Source: Ktedonosporobacter rubrisoli
GTDB lineage: Bacteria > Chloroflexota > Ktedonobacteria > Ktedonobacterales > Ktedonobacteraceae
Reading direction: 5' to 3'
Assembly (NCBI RefSeq): GCF_004208415.1
Contig: NZ_CP035758.1
Coordinates: forward strand, 1,550,001 to 1,614,000
DNA length: 64,000 nucleotides
This document shows positions 1 through 7,907 of the stretch, piece by piece (position 1 is the stretch's first letter; every line of letters starts with the position of its first letter). The notes under the pieces are model-generated. The model was not told where the DNA came from. It worked only from the letters and a program-made list of their open reading frames with translations, and ran no database searches. The position numbers and the translations under genes were made by a program.

Positions 1-1
1 C

Positions 2-565
2 TTCCATAATACCTATCCTCATGTGCGCCTCTTCCTGCGCACAGCGCGTAGCGATGAGGTGAGCAGCCTGGTTCAGCAGGGTGAGGCGCTGCTGGGCGTG
101 CGCTACTTTACCGATCCGCGTCCCGATATTCGCTCGCTGCATATCATGAATGATCCTCTACTTGTCGTGTGTGCAATGCATTCGCGCCTTGTTACGGGTA
201 CGCCACAGGAGCCGGCGGCATTACGCGATGTTCCGTGGTTCAGCTTCCCTTTCAAGGCGGGATCATCGGATGAAGCGTTTGCGCAGCTATTAGAACAGCA
301 GTTATTCAAGCATGGCTTGCAGGATGCTGAAAAAACTGTGATTGATAGCCTGACTGCCCAGAAGCGGCTTATTGAGGCAGATTTTGGCATCGGGCTTCTG
401 CCAGCTAGCAGCATTGAGGAAGAGCTGCGTCTGGGGACTTTGCGTATATTGCCGATAGAAGCCTTACAAGTTATTCTGCCTGTGATGCTCATCTATCGCC
501 ATCAAGCATATCTCAGCCTGGCCGCTCGTCTGCTGCTTAAGGCCCTGGCTCCGCCGGCTGAGTAA
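2..565 (+). CDS. LysR-family transcriptional regulator, C-terminal part (5' end outside window)
   Basis: The open frame runs into the left edge, so the gene is truncated by the window and not by mutation. The 188 visible codons match the effector-binding half of LysR regulators. They contain EVSSLVQQGEALLGVRYF, then a second lobe with RLIEADFGIGLLPASS, the typical segment before the last strand. The DNA-binding HTH must lie upstream of base 1. A GTG at position 23 could be mistaken for a start, but homology continues before it (FHNTYPHV). Effector and target are unknown. The neighbour downstream on the same strand is an alpha/beta hydrolase with its own ribosome-binding site 150 bp away. Confidence 0.85.
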   Translation, partial: FHNTYPHVRLFLRTARSDEVSSLVQQGEALLGVRYFTDPRPDIRSLHIMNDPLLVVCAMHSRLVTGTPQEPAALRDVPWFSFPFKAGSSDEAFAQLLEQQLFKHGLQDAEKTVIDSLTAQKRLIEADFGIGLLPASSIEEELRLGTLRILPIEALQVILPVMLIYRHQAYLSLAARLLLKALAPPAE

Positions 566-715
566 GCCAGCTCAGTGTGTTGGACTTGCTAGCTCCGGGC
601 CAGCTTTGTGGAGCCCGTAAGCTGAAGAATTTCCTATACTGGGTCGCAACTAGCCACTTTCCATGCTATTATGTTAAAGGATATATGAATAAAGCTAAAT
701 TAAGGAGTTAACGTA

Positions 716-1570
716 ATGTCAAATGCGGAACATGTGCAGAGCGGATTGGCAGAGATAAACGGTACAACCCTGTACTATGAGGTTGCAGGGGCTGGTCATC
801 CTTTCGTTCTTGCCCATGGGCACCTTCTGGATAGAAGATCGTGGGATGAGCAGTTTGCAGTCTTTGCCCAGCGCTACCGGGTCATCCGCTACGATCAGCG
901 CGGCTTTGGCGATTCGGGACTGATTACAAAAGGGAAGCCTTATTCGGATCGCCAGGATCTCTACGAGTTGCTTACATTTCTTGGTGTTGAGCGCGCCTAT
1001 CTGATGGGCGTCTCGGGCGGAGGCCAGCTGGCTATCGACTTTACCCTTGAGCATCCTGAGATGGTAGATGCGCTCATTCCGGTCACAGCGGGCGTAAGTG
1101 GATTTCAGCCGCCAGAAGATTTAGCGGTCAAGCATCCACTGACGGTGCGCCTGTTTACCGAATTAGAAGAAGCTTTTACAAAGCATGATGTGGCGCGTGC
1201 GGTTGAGGTCTCGCTTGAATTGTGGACGGACGGACCGGGACGCCTTCCTGCGCACGCGGCCCCCGAATTGCGCGAGCGCATCCGCGAGATGACAACGCAC
1301 AACTGGATGCGCCCTGATGATGAGGATCAGGCCGAGACGTCACCAGTGCCATTAGAGCCTCCTGCTATCAGCCGTCTAGGGCAGATAGGCGCGCCAACGC
1401 TCGTCATTCTAGGAGAATGGGACGCGCCAAATCCTCTTGAACAATTGACAGCCGAGATTCCGGGCGCCAAAAAGGTGGTTATGGCGGAGACTGCGCATCA
1501 TCCTTTTATGGAGAAGCCTGCCGAGTTCAATCGAATTGTGCTGGATTTTCTGGAATCGCTCAAAGCATAG
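716..1570 (+). CDS. alpha/beta-fold hydrolase
   Basis: A cytoplasmic 284-residue hydrolase of the alpha/beta fold (epoxide hydrolase, haloperoxidase and lactonase-like esterases). The oxyanion-hole segment LAHGHLLDRRSW is near residue 33. The nucleophile elbow GVSGGGQ places Ser100. GEWDAPNP gives Asp236, and TAHHPFMEKP gives His261 as catalytic base. Length is normal. AAGGAG lies 9 bases before the ATG, which fixes the start. There is no signal peptide. The substrate cannot be read from sequence. It may be controlled by the upstream LysR regulator, but that is only suggested by adjacency. Confidence 0.9.
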   Translation: MSNAEHVQSGLAEINGTTLYYEVAGAGHPFVLAHGHLLDRRSWDEQFAVFAQRYRVIRYDQRGFGDSGLITKGKPYSDRQDLYELLTFLGVERAYLMGVSGGGQLAIDFTLEHPEMVDALIPVTAGVSGFQPPEDLAVKHPLTVRLFTELEEAFTKHDVARAVEVSLELWTDGPGRLPAHAAPELRERIREMTTHNWMRPDDEDQAETSPVPLEPPAISRLGQIGAPTLVILGEWDAPNPLEQLTAEIPGAKKVVMAETAHHPFMEKPAEFNRIVLDFLESLKA

Positions 1571-1951
1571 CAAACGGGACGCTCGTAGCGCCACCTCGCA
1601 TTGGCTCCGCATATCTTACCTCGGCAGAGCCAATGCACCATTCTCATTTTCCTCTGCATGGATGCCTGTTCTAAAGCCTTCATTTCACTTCCCTGACTTT
1701 TTGCCGCTACAACTCATGTGTTGCCGACGTACAGCGACATTTCTCGCAGCATCTTGCCAGATCTCTCTTTTATATGTTACCATTACATATGTAACAATGA
1801 TATATAAGCTTATGTGAAGCAAGTGTGCTTGCCTGCTTCTATGGCGTTTATGCAGAGAAAGATGCAAAGCCAGAGCAAAGGTTAGTCAGAGCTTGGCTAA
1901 CCTGCTCTGTGCCAGCAACGCTGTGATTAGCCTGGAAAGGAAATAGGTTGC
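1571..1951. other. 381-bp gap carrying the ferredoxin/P450 promoter region
   Basis: No convincing coding sequence is seen between the hydrolase and the ferredoxin. The middle holds the palindromic operator and promoter listed at 1774-1806. The rest is unremarkable. Confidence 0.6.
1774..1806 (+). promoter_or_regulatory. Palindromic operator with promoter upstream of ferredoxin-P450
   Basis: A perfect 12-bp palindrome TTACATATGTAA (1783-1794) sits inside a wider inverted repeat GTTAC-N9-GTAAC. The spacing ATGT-N7-ACAT (1774-1788) resembles PadR-family operators (ATGT, about 8 bases, ACAT). It lies between a possible -35 TTACCA (1777-1782) and -10 TATATA (1801-1806). A PadR regulator is encoded 2 kb downstream in the same gene group, so autoregulation of the cluster is plausible. 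The binding itself is inferred. Confidence 0.45.
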
Positions 1952-2194
1952 ATGCGGGTGATTGCCTATACCCAGAAATGCATTGCCAGTGGCTCCTGTG
2001 CGCTGACCTGTCCGCAAGTCTTCGATCAGCGCGATACAGACGGTACAGTTCAAGTCATCAATGAGCATCCTTCACTTAATCTATTAGAGAAGGTGCGCAT
2101 GGCAGTAGATCTTTGCCCCGCTCAGGTCTTTAGCCTTGAAGATGAAGAGAACCAGGCGGAGCTTACTGTGCTAGAGGATGATCGAGAAGTCTAA
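1952..2194 (+). CDS. P450-type [3Fe-4S] ferredoxin
   Basis: An 80-residue soluble electron carrier that would pass electrons to the neighbouring P450s. It has the P450-ferredoxin pattern CXX?XXC...CP: Cys10-IAS-GS-Cys16 (variable position Ser13) and a terminal CP in VDLCPAQVF. An extra cysteine, Cys20 (ALTCPQVF), sits where many relatives have alanine, so a [4Fe-4S] form cannot be excluded. GGAAAGGAAATAGG precedes the ATG. The gap to the P450 gene is 99 bp on the same strand, consistent with co-transcription. No ferredoxin reductase is encoded nearby. Confidence 0.9.
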   Translation: MRVIAYTQKCIASGSCALTCPQVFDQRDTDGTVQVINEHPSLNLLEKVRMAVDLCPAQVFSLEDEENQAELTVLEDDREV

Positions 2195-2293
2195 TACACC
2201 GGCCAGACGAAACCATCTTAGCAGTGTAAGAGAGATTTTATCCCTCTTTTCAGACAGATAAGGGTCTAAAAAGATTAGGAGTACATAGACGTT

Positions 2294-3544
2294 ATGAGTA
2301 ACGAGCAAGAAGCTAAAGTCCAGGAAGTCAAGCAAGAAGCACCTTTGAGCTTTCCTATCCCTTTCGCCGATCACAGCCTTGAAATGCCAGAAACATATGA
2401 ACAGCTGCGCCAGGAGTGCCCGGTTGCGCGTATCAGCATGCCCTATGGGGGTGATGCTTTTCTCCTCACGCGCCATAGCGATGTGGCCAAAGCCGCTACC
2501 GATTCGCGACGGTGTGGGACGATTAAGCAGTCGGATGGCGATGTGCCGCGCCGGGAGGCTGGCAATATCCTTGGCGGCAAGGAAGAATCGCTCTTTGGGG
2601 TCTCGGATGCGCGCCACAACCAGATCCGACGCCTGGTCACGCAAGCCTTTACCGTCAAGCGCGCCAACGCTATGCTCCCGCATGTGGTCGAGGTCACCAA
2701 CGAGCTGATCGATGCTATGGAACGTAAAGGACCACCGGCAGATCTCTTTGAGGACTATGCGATCAAGACGCCCATGGCCGTCATTTGCGAACTGTTGGGC
2801 ATTCCCAGTGAAGATGAGCTGCTCTTCCGCGAATGGGGACGTGCTGTCCTCTCCGTGACACTGAGCACCGAGGAGCAGCAAGGGATCTGGATGAAGATGA
2901 GCCAATATATCATGCCCTTGATCGCTAAAGAGCAGGCCAATCCCAGCGATACGGTGCTGGGCTTGCTGGTGAAGGGGCATGAGCAGGGCGACGCAGTGCT
3001 CACGCAAGGGGAAATGCTCTCCTTTGCCCTCGGACTGATCGTGGCCGGCTTTGAGACGGTGAGCACGACGTTTACCAATTCGGCCTTTATTCTGCTGCAG
3101 CGTCCCGAGCTGCTTGCCCAATTAAAAGAGCGCCTCGATGAGCCGGAGCGCCTGGCCTCGGCGATCGAGGAGGTCCTGCGCATTACGCCGGTTGGGGCGG
3201 GTAGGCCGCGAATTGTGCGTGAGGAGATTGAGTTCAGCGAAACGCCAGTCAAGCCCGGTGAGGTCGTCTTTCTCTCCTTTAACGCGGCTAACTATGATGA
3301 GTCGGTCTTTCCTCACGCAAAAAAGGTAGATTTTGATCGCACCTCAAATCCTGTCCTGACCTTTGGACGCGGGATACATGCATGCCTGGGCCAGCAACTG
3401 GCGCGCATGGAACTGCAGGCGCTTTGGAGCACCTTGCTCAAGCGTTGGCCTGAGGTGCGCCTGGCTGTGGCCCCCTCTGAGGTGCCCTGGCGCCCTGACG
3501 ATACCTTGACCTTTGGTCCGGCCCATATTCCCGTGGTCTGGTAG
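2294..3544 (+). CDS. Cytochrome P450, copy 1 of a tandem pair
   Basis: A 416-residue bacterial class I P450 (CYP107-like style). The I-helix oxygen-activation motif AGFETVST, the K-helix ExxR in EEVLRITP, and the haem loop FGRGIHACLGQQ with ligand Cys364 are all intact. It would hydroxylate a small molecule using the adjacent ferredoxin. It is nearly identical to the P450 at 4666 except for a 9-residue N-terminal insertion (KVQEVKQEA) and short clusters of substitutions. Those clusters fall in the B-C loop (about residues 70-100), before the I helix, and just after ExxR, which are substrate-recognition regions. The start is set by TTAGGAG 12 bases upstream. Substrate unknown. Confidence 0.95.
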   Translation: MSNEQEAKVQEVKQEAPLSFPIPFADHSLEMPETYEQLRQECPVARISMPYGGDAFLLTRHSDVAKAATDSRRCGTIKQSDGDVPRREAGNILGGKEESLFGVSDARHNQIRRLVTQAFTVKRANAMLPHVVEVTNELIDAMERKGPPADLFEDYAIKTPMAVICELLGIPSEDELLFREWGRAVLSVTLSTEEQQGIWMKMSQYIMPLIAKEQANPSDTVLGLLVKGHEQGDAVLTQGEMLSFALGLIVAGFETVSTTFTNSAFILLQRPELLAQLKERLDEPERLASAIEEVLRITPVGAGRPRIVREEIEFSETPVKPGEVVFLSFNAANYDESVFPHAKKVDFDRTSNPVLTFGRGIHACLGQQLARMELQALWSTLLKRWPEVRLAVAPSEVPWRPDDTLTFGPAHIPVVW

Positions 3545-3545
3545 C

Positions 3546-3592
3546 CTTGTACGCGTACAAGATGGCGCTCCGGTCTGCTTGCAGACTGGAGC
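3546..3592 (+). terminator. Palindrome plus hairpin after P450 copy 1
   Basis: One base after the stop is a perfect 16-bp palindrome CTTGTACGCGTACAAG (3546-3561). It is followed by a hairpin with 11-bp arms, GCTCCGGTCTG and CAGACTGGAGC (3567-3592, one G-T pair). No T-run follows, so this may be a processing or attenuating structure rather than a true intrinsic terminator. The same arrangement follows P450 copy 2. Confidence 0.5.
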
Positions 3593-3659
3593 AGGCCGGC
3601 TCTCTCTACCTTATCTGTCGCTCGCCTCGCTTACTGCTGCACCTGCCAGTTTCTCTCTC

Positions 3660-3688
3660 TTGCTTCAAATGATTCTTTCTATTATAGT
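3660..3688 (+). promoter_or_regulatory. Probable promoter of PadR gene
   Basis: TTGCTT (3660-3665), a 17-bp spacer, then TATAGT (3683-3688), 57 bases before the PadR ATG. It suggests PadR has its own promoter in addition to any read-through from the P450. Confidence 0.45.
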
Positions 3689-3745
3689 GAGCTTATCCGG
3701 GGTGATGCCTCTTGAACAGCAAATGAATAGGGGAATGAAGTCAAA

Positions 3746-4273
3746 ATGTATGCTGATATCCTGATCCTCGCAGCTCTCCTGCAAGGCCCTAAGCATGGAT
3801 ATGAGATCAAAAAAAGATATGATGAGGTACTTGAGGGTCTTGTAACGTTGCATCATAATCAGCTCTACCCGACATTGCGGCGCTTCGAGGAGAATGGAGC
3901 TGTACGTTGCGAAACGGTCAGCCAGCGTGGCAAGCCCGATCGCATTATCTACCATCTGACCGAGCAGGGTTTTGCTCTATTTCGGGATATTGTGCGCGAT
4001 TTTCCCCACACGATCGCCAAAAGCGATATGGAATTTTATGTGCGTTATGCTTTCTTTGGCTTCCTTGATCCTGCTGATCGCCTTGCGATTTTGCAGACGC
4101 GCAGCAATGCCCTTAAGGTGCGGCTCAGGGAAAACGAACGCATTGACGAATATCTTGCCCCAACCTTCTTTGAGCAGGTTCAGCCCTATGTCGATCAGTT
4201 GCGCACGCTACGTGGCAAGCAGATCCGCGAAGAACTACAGTGGCTGTCCGCGCAGATCGCTCACCTGAGCTAA
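3746..4273 (+). CDS. PadR-family transcriptional regulator
   Basis: A 175-residue regulator with the PadR winged helix at residues 1-80: LLQGPKHGYEIKKRYDE, HHNQLYPTLRRFEENG and GKPDRIIYHLTEQG are family hallmarks. A C-terminal helical dimerisation region of the PadR-s2 (Vir_act_alpha_C) type follows. PadR proteins are usually repressors of adjacent detoxification or secondary-metabolism genes, so the ferredoxin/P450 genes are the obvious targets. The 3' end of this gene is duplicated in broken form at about 6001-6130. Confidence 0.92.
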   Translation: MYADILILAALLQGPKHGYEIKKRYDEVLEGLVTLHHNQLYPTLRRFEENGAVRCETVSQRGKPDRIIYHLTEQGFALFRDIVRDFPHTIAKSDMEFYVRYAFFGFLDPADRLAILQTRSNALKVRLRENERIDEYLAPTFFEQVQPYVDQLRTLRGKQIREELQWLSAQIAHLS

Positions 4274-4665
4274 GCAAGAGGAGTAAAGCATCTTCTTCGC
4301 CCGCAATGATGGCAGCCTTTGCCTGGCATGCATGCTCTTCTTTTCCTGAGTCTTGAGCACTCAAACTCAGTAGCTTGCTGTTAGCCCGAACATGGAGAGC
4401 AAGAAAGCATATACAATCCCCCTTGTGAATTCTATTGTATTGGCTTCATTAGCAAGTCCTCGATACGACAAGCTTTTTCTATTCCTGTGGTACCAAATGT
4501 TTTATACTATAAGCTAAGCACATGGAAATTCTGTCTCTAGGAGTTGATATTACAGAAGATAAAATCTCGAATACTTTACAAGAGGCAGAAAGGCCCTGCT
4601 TGCTTTGTTACGGGTAACGATTAGCGCGTAAAGTATCTAAAAATATTAGGAGGTAAATAGACATT
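4274..4665. other. 392-bp gap before P450 copy 2
   Basis: No gene is seen. A weak hairpin (CTGAG...CTCAG, 4346-4370) may end the PadR transcript. AT-rich sequence near 4500-4510 (TATACTATAAG) could hold a -10 for copy 2, but no good -35 is visible. Homology with the leader of P450 copy 1 resumes at about 4632, with a TTAGGAGG ribosome-binding site. Confidence 0.5.
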
Positions 4666-5892
4666 ATGAGTAACGAGCAAGAAGCACCTTTGAGCTTTCC
4701 TATCCCTTTCGCCGATCACAGCCTTGAAGTGCCAGAAACATATGAACAGCTGCGCCAGGAGTGCCCGGTTGCGCGTATCAGCATGCCCTATGGAGGCGAT
4801 GCTTTTCTTCTCACGCGCCATAGCGATGTGGTCAAAGCCTCCACCGATGTGAAACGTTGTGGGATGATCAAGCAGTCGGATGGCGATGTGCCACGCCTGG
4901 TGGCTGGCAAAATCATTGGTGTGGAGGAAGAATCGCTCTTTGGGGTCTCGAATGCGCGCCACAACCAGATCCGACGCCTGGTCACGCAAGCCTTTACCGT
5001 CAAGCGCGCCAACGCTATGCTCCCGCATGTGGTCGAGGTCACCAACGAGCTGATCGATGCCATGGAGCACAAGGGGCCACCGGCAGATCTCTTTGAAGAC
5101 TATGCGATCAAGACGCCTATGGCCGTCATTTGCGAGCTGCTGGGCATTCCCAGTGAAGATGAGCTGCTCTTCCGCGAATGGGGACGCTCGATGCTCAGCG
5201 TCACGGATAGCGCAGAGGAGCAGCAGGAGTTCTTGATGAAGATGAGCCAATACATCATGCCCTTGATCGCTAAAGAGCAGGCCAATCCCAGCGATACGGT
5301 GCTGGGCTTGCTAGTGAAGGGACATGAGCAGGGCGACGCAGTGCTCACGCAAGGGGAAATGCTCTCCTTTGCCCTTGGTCTGATTGCCGCCGGCTTTGAG
5401 ACGGTGAGCACGACGTTTACCAATTCGGCCTTTATTCTGCTGCAGCATCCCGAGCTGCTTGCCCAATTAAAAGAGCGCCTCGATGAGCCGGAGCGCTTGG
5501 CCTCGGCGATCGAGGAGGTCCTGCGCATTACGCCGCTTGGTTCGTCGGGCAACCCGCGAATTGTGCGTGAAGAGATCGAGTTTAGCGAAACGCCAGTTAA
5601 GCCCGGTGAGGTCGTCTTTCTCTCCACAAATTCAGCAAACCGTGATGAGTCGGTCTTTCCTCATCCTGATGAGGTGGATTTTGATCGTGCCTCAAACCCA
5701 ATGCTGACCTTTGGACGCGGGATACATGCATGCCTGGGCCAGCAACTGGCGCGCATGGAACTGCAGGCGCTTTGGAGCACCTTGCTCAAGCGTTGGCCTG
5801 AGGTGCGCCTGGCTGTGGCCCCTTCTGAGGTGCCCTGGCGCCCTGACGATACCTTGACCTTTGGTCCGGCCCATATTCCCGTGGTCTGGTAG
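4666..5892 (+). CDS. Cytochrome P450, copy 2 of a tandem pair
   Basis: A 408-residue P450, paralogue of the gene at 2294 with long stretches of identity at both DNA and protein level. All catalytic elements are kept: AGFETVST, EEVLRITP and FGRGIHACLGQQ with Cys356. Compared with copy 1 it lacks the 9-residue N-terminal insertion and has one extra residue after ExxR (PLGSSGNPRIV against PVGAGRPRIV). Substitutions cluster in the B-C loop, the region around residue 178 (SMLSVTDSAEEQQEF), and the strand after ExxR. This suggests the same redox partner but a different or altered substrate. Ribosome-binding site AGGAGG is 13 bases upstream. Confidence 0.95.
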   Translation: MSNEQEAPLSFPIPFADHSLEVPETYEQLRQECPVARISMPYGGDAFLLTRHSDVVKASTDVKRCGMIKQSDGDVPRLVAGKIIGVEEESLFGVSNARHNQIRRLVTQAFTVKRANAMLPHVVEVTNELIDAMEHKGPPADLFEDYAIKTPMAVICELLGIPSEDELLFREWGRSMLSVTDSAEEQQEFLMKMSQYIMPLIAKEQANPSDTVLGLLVKGHEQGDAVLTQGEMLSFALGLIAAGFETVSTTFTNSAFILLQHPELLAQLKERLDEPERLASAIEEVLRITPLGSSGNPRIVREEIEFSETPVKPGEVVFLSTNSANRDESVFPHPDEVDFDRASNPMLTFGRGIHACLGQQLARMELQALWSTLLKRWPEVRLAVAPSEVPWRPDDTLTFGPAHIPVVW

Positions 5893-5893
5893 C

Positions 5894-5939
5894 CTTGTAC
5901 GCGTACAAGATGGCGCTCCGGTCCACGACGAACCGGAGC
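5894..5939 (+). terminator. Palindrome plus hairpin after P450 copy 2
   Basis: The same 16-bp palindrome CTTGTACGCGTACAAG (5894-5909) as after copy 1. It is followed by a hairpin with 8-bp perfect arms GCTCCGGT and ACCGGAGC (5915-5939). The loop differs from copy 1 and the right arm has C where copy 1 has T, so pairing is kept although the sequence has changed. No T-run follows. Confidence 0.5.
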
Positions 5940-6000
5940 AGGCCTGTCCTCTATCCTGGCTGGCCCATCGCCTTCCCACCTGGCAAACGTGCCACTACGC

Positions 6001-6130
6001 TCTTAAGGCGCTACTCAAGGAAAGTGTGCGTATTGAAGAATAGCTTGTCCCGACCTTCTTTGAGCAGATTCAGCCCTATGTCGATCAGGTGCGCACGCTG
6101 CGTGGCAAGCAGATCGCGCATCTGAGCTAA
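6001..6130 (+). pseudogene. Remnant of a duplicated PadR gene (3' end only)
   Basis: Bases 6001-6130 align with the last part of the PadR gene at 3746-4273 (TTGAGCAG, CCCTATGTCGATCAG, CGTGGCAAGCAGATC and the terminal CTGAGCTAA are shared). The first two thirds are missing. A TAT codon has become TAG (near 6041), and 33 bp are deleted between two GCAGATC repeats, as expected from slippage. Clearly non-functional. It marks the far end of the tandem duplication that produced P450 copy 2. Confidence 0.85.
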
Positions 6131-6146
6131 GCTAAAGTGCCAGCGG

Positions 6147-7760
6147 TCATTCTCTTGACAAAAGCTGTGAAAGGGCTGAGAACAGAACCTGTTTGGGATG
6201 TTCAGCGGTTCCTCTTTGCCGCCAGCCTATAAAGCCATCAGGCCGTATCAGCACGGCTCCAGTAGAAGAGATGCCATAGGCTTGCTGGAAACGCTGCTCT
6301 CCCTCGATAAGCTCGCCTTTCTCGCCAATACGGTAGATATCTAGCGCGATTCCCAACTGCTTTGCCACAAGCTTGCCAGCATCACTCCATGCATCCCCTG
6401 CTTCGGCGCATAAAAGCACGAAGTTTCGTTTGAATAGATCAAGCGTAGAGATCGGCTTTCCGGCCCTCTCTAACATGACATGCGGAGCACGCGAGCCAGG
6501 GCGACCCGTGGGCTGTTGGGGATCTTCATACTGCTCTGAGCTTGCCGTGCCCTCTAGAACTGCAGCCGAGTGATAGAGATAACCGAGTACCACAGTGTAG
6601 TAATCAAGGCGTGGAGCTGCGGTATCTCCGGTCTGCCTTTCGGAAAAACGCTCAGCAAAGTTTGCCAAAGCTTGTCCAACCGTCAACTGTACTACTGGGC
6701 GGCGTTCTGCTGCGTAGGTATCGAGGAGCTGCGGGCCGGCCAGGCCCTTGAGCACAAAAGCCAGCTTCCAGGCCAGGTTATGCGCATCGGCGATGCCAGT
6801 ATTTGCGCCAAATCCTCCCATGGGGGGCATGACATGCGCAGAATCGCCTACCAGAAACACACGGCCCTCTCCAAAGCGTTCAGCAACAAAGGCCGCCATC
6901 TCCCAGGAGCGTGTTTCGAGAATATCGAGCGCGAGATCAGGTACGCCAACCGCGGCACGAATGAGCCTGATCCCACGCTCGCCGGCAAATTCTTCTTCGC
7001 GCTCACCTGACTCTGGATGATAGGATACGACCAGCACACTACGCGCATTGAATGGATCGTTGCCGAGAATTCCCTGGATATCTGCATTTGTCACATGACA
7101 GAAAAGCACCTTGCGACCGCGCAAGGGACCGCTTAAATCGGCGCTGAAAAGAATATTGGCCTGGTGAGAGAGCACGCCGGGTCCTTGCGTTGTAATTCCC
7201 AGGCTTTCACGGATAGGGCTATTTCCTCCGTCAGCAGCGATCAGGTAGCGTGCAGAGATGGTGGAGCGCTTCCCGCTGGCTTGATCCTCAATAAGTGCAG
7301 TTACTTTATCGGTCTCCGGCTGGAATGAGATCAGCCGGGTGTTGAAACGCAGATCTGCCCCTAATTGCCTGGCCCTTGCCTGCAGAATTGGTTCGAGCAT
7401 ATTCTGTGTGATGGCGCAACTCGCCATAGGACTGGCAGGCGTGACGAAATCACTGATATTCATCGCTGCCAGCTCTTTGCCCACCAGGGATTCAACCTGG
7501 AGCACCTGGGCATCGGTTGGGGATGCAGCCTCACGGATGGTCGCTTCTAGCTCGCTCTGGCGATACAGCTCCATAGTGCGTGGGCTGAGGCCACCGGCCC
7601 GAATGAAGGGAGAGAGGCCGCGATGGCGCTCTACTAGCAAGCATTTGATACCATGCCAGGAAAGAAAGAGAGCTGTGGATAGCCCGACAAGGCTTCCACC
7701 AACGATCAAAACGGGTATCTGCTCGTCATATTGTGAAGTCGAGGTAAATGAGTTTGCCAT
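6147..7760 (-). CDS. FAD-dependent aromatic hydroxylase (PheA/TfdB-type monooxygenase)
   Basis: A 537-residue group A flavoprotein monooxygenase. The N-terminal Rossmann motif VGGSLVGLSTALFLSWHG is followed by the ADP-binding acid in LLVERH. The middle DG motif is LIAADGGNSPIRESLG. The GD motif is FLVGDSAHVMPPMGGFGANT. A C-terminal thioredoxin-like domain is typical of phenol and polyketide hydroxylases. It would use NAD(P)H and O2 to hydroxylate an aromatic ring. The frame opens upstream, but ATG at 7758-7760 (MANSF) has GGAAGGA about 10 bases upstream and matches the family start. It is convergent with the PadR relic. Confidence 0.9.
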   Translation of the reverse strand: MANSFTSTSQYDEQIPVLIVGGSLVGLSTALFLSWHGIKCLLVERHRGLSPFIRAGGLSPRTMELYRQSELEATIREAASPTDAQVLQVESLVGKELAAMNISDFVTPASPMASCAITQNMLEPILQARARQLGADLRFNTRLISFQPETDKVTALIEDQASGKRSTISARYLIAADGGNSPIRESLGITTQGPGVLSHQANILFSADLSGPLRGRKVLFCHVTNADIQGILGNDPFNARSVLVVSYHPESGEREEEFAGERGIRLIRAAVGVPDLALDILETRSWEMAAFVAERFGEGRVFLVGDSAHVMPPMGGFGANTGIADAHNLAWKLAFVLKGLAGPQLLDTYAAERRPVVQLTVGQALANFAERFSERQTGDTAAPRLDYYTVVLGYLYHSAAVLEGTASSEQYEDPQQPTGRPGSRAPHVMLERAGKPISTLDLFKRNFVLLCAEAGDAWSDAGKLVAKQLGIALDIYRIGEKGELIEGEQRFQQAYGISSTGAVLIRPDGFIGWRQRGTAEHPKQVLFSALSQLLSRE

Positions 7761-7907
7761 AAATGATGGTTCCTTCCCATATTTGCTTGAGAGGTGTGGG
7801 ATGCACATCTCATACAATTCATTCCGAGAAGGAGTGTAGCAGCGCAAAGCGTAGAGGACATCATCTCTGCTGACGATTTTTGGATGATAGGGCATGCGTA
7901 AGGCAAT

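Noticed and set aside
2171..3121. 316-codon minus-strand frame opposite P450 copy 1
   Set aside because: Antisense shadow of the P450; an equivalent frame appears opposite copy 2 (4621-5250) because the DNA is duplicated. No ribosome-binding site or recognisable protein sequence.
2294..5892. Duplicated P450s as an assembly artefact
   Set aside because: The copies differ by indels, clustered substitutions and different flanking decay, so both are real.
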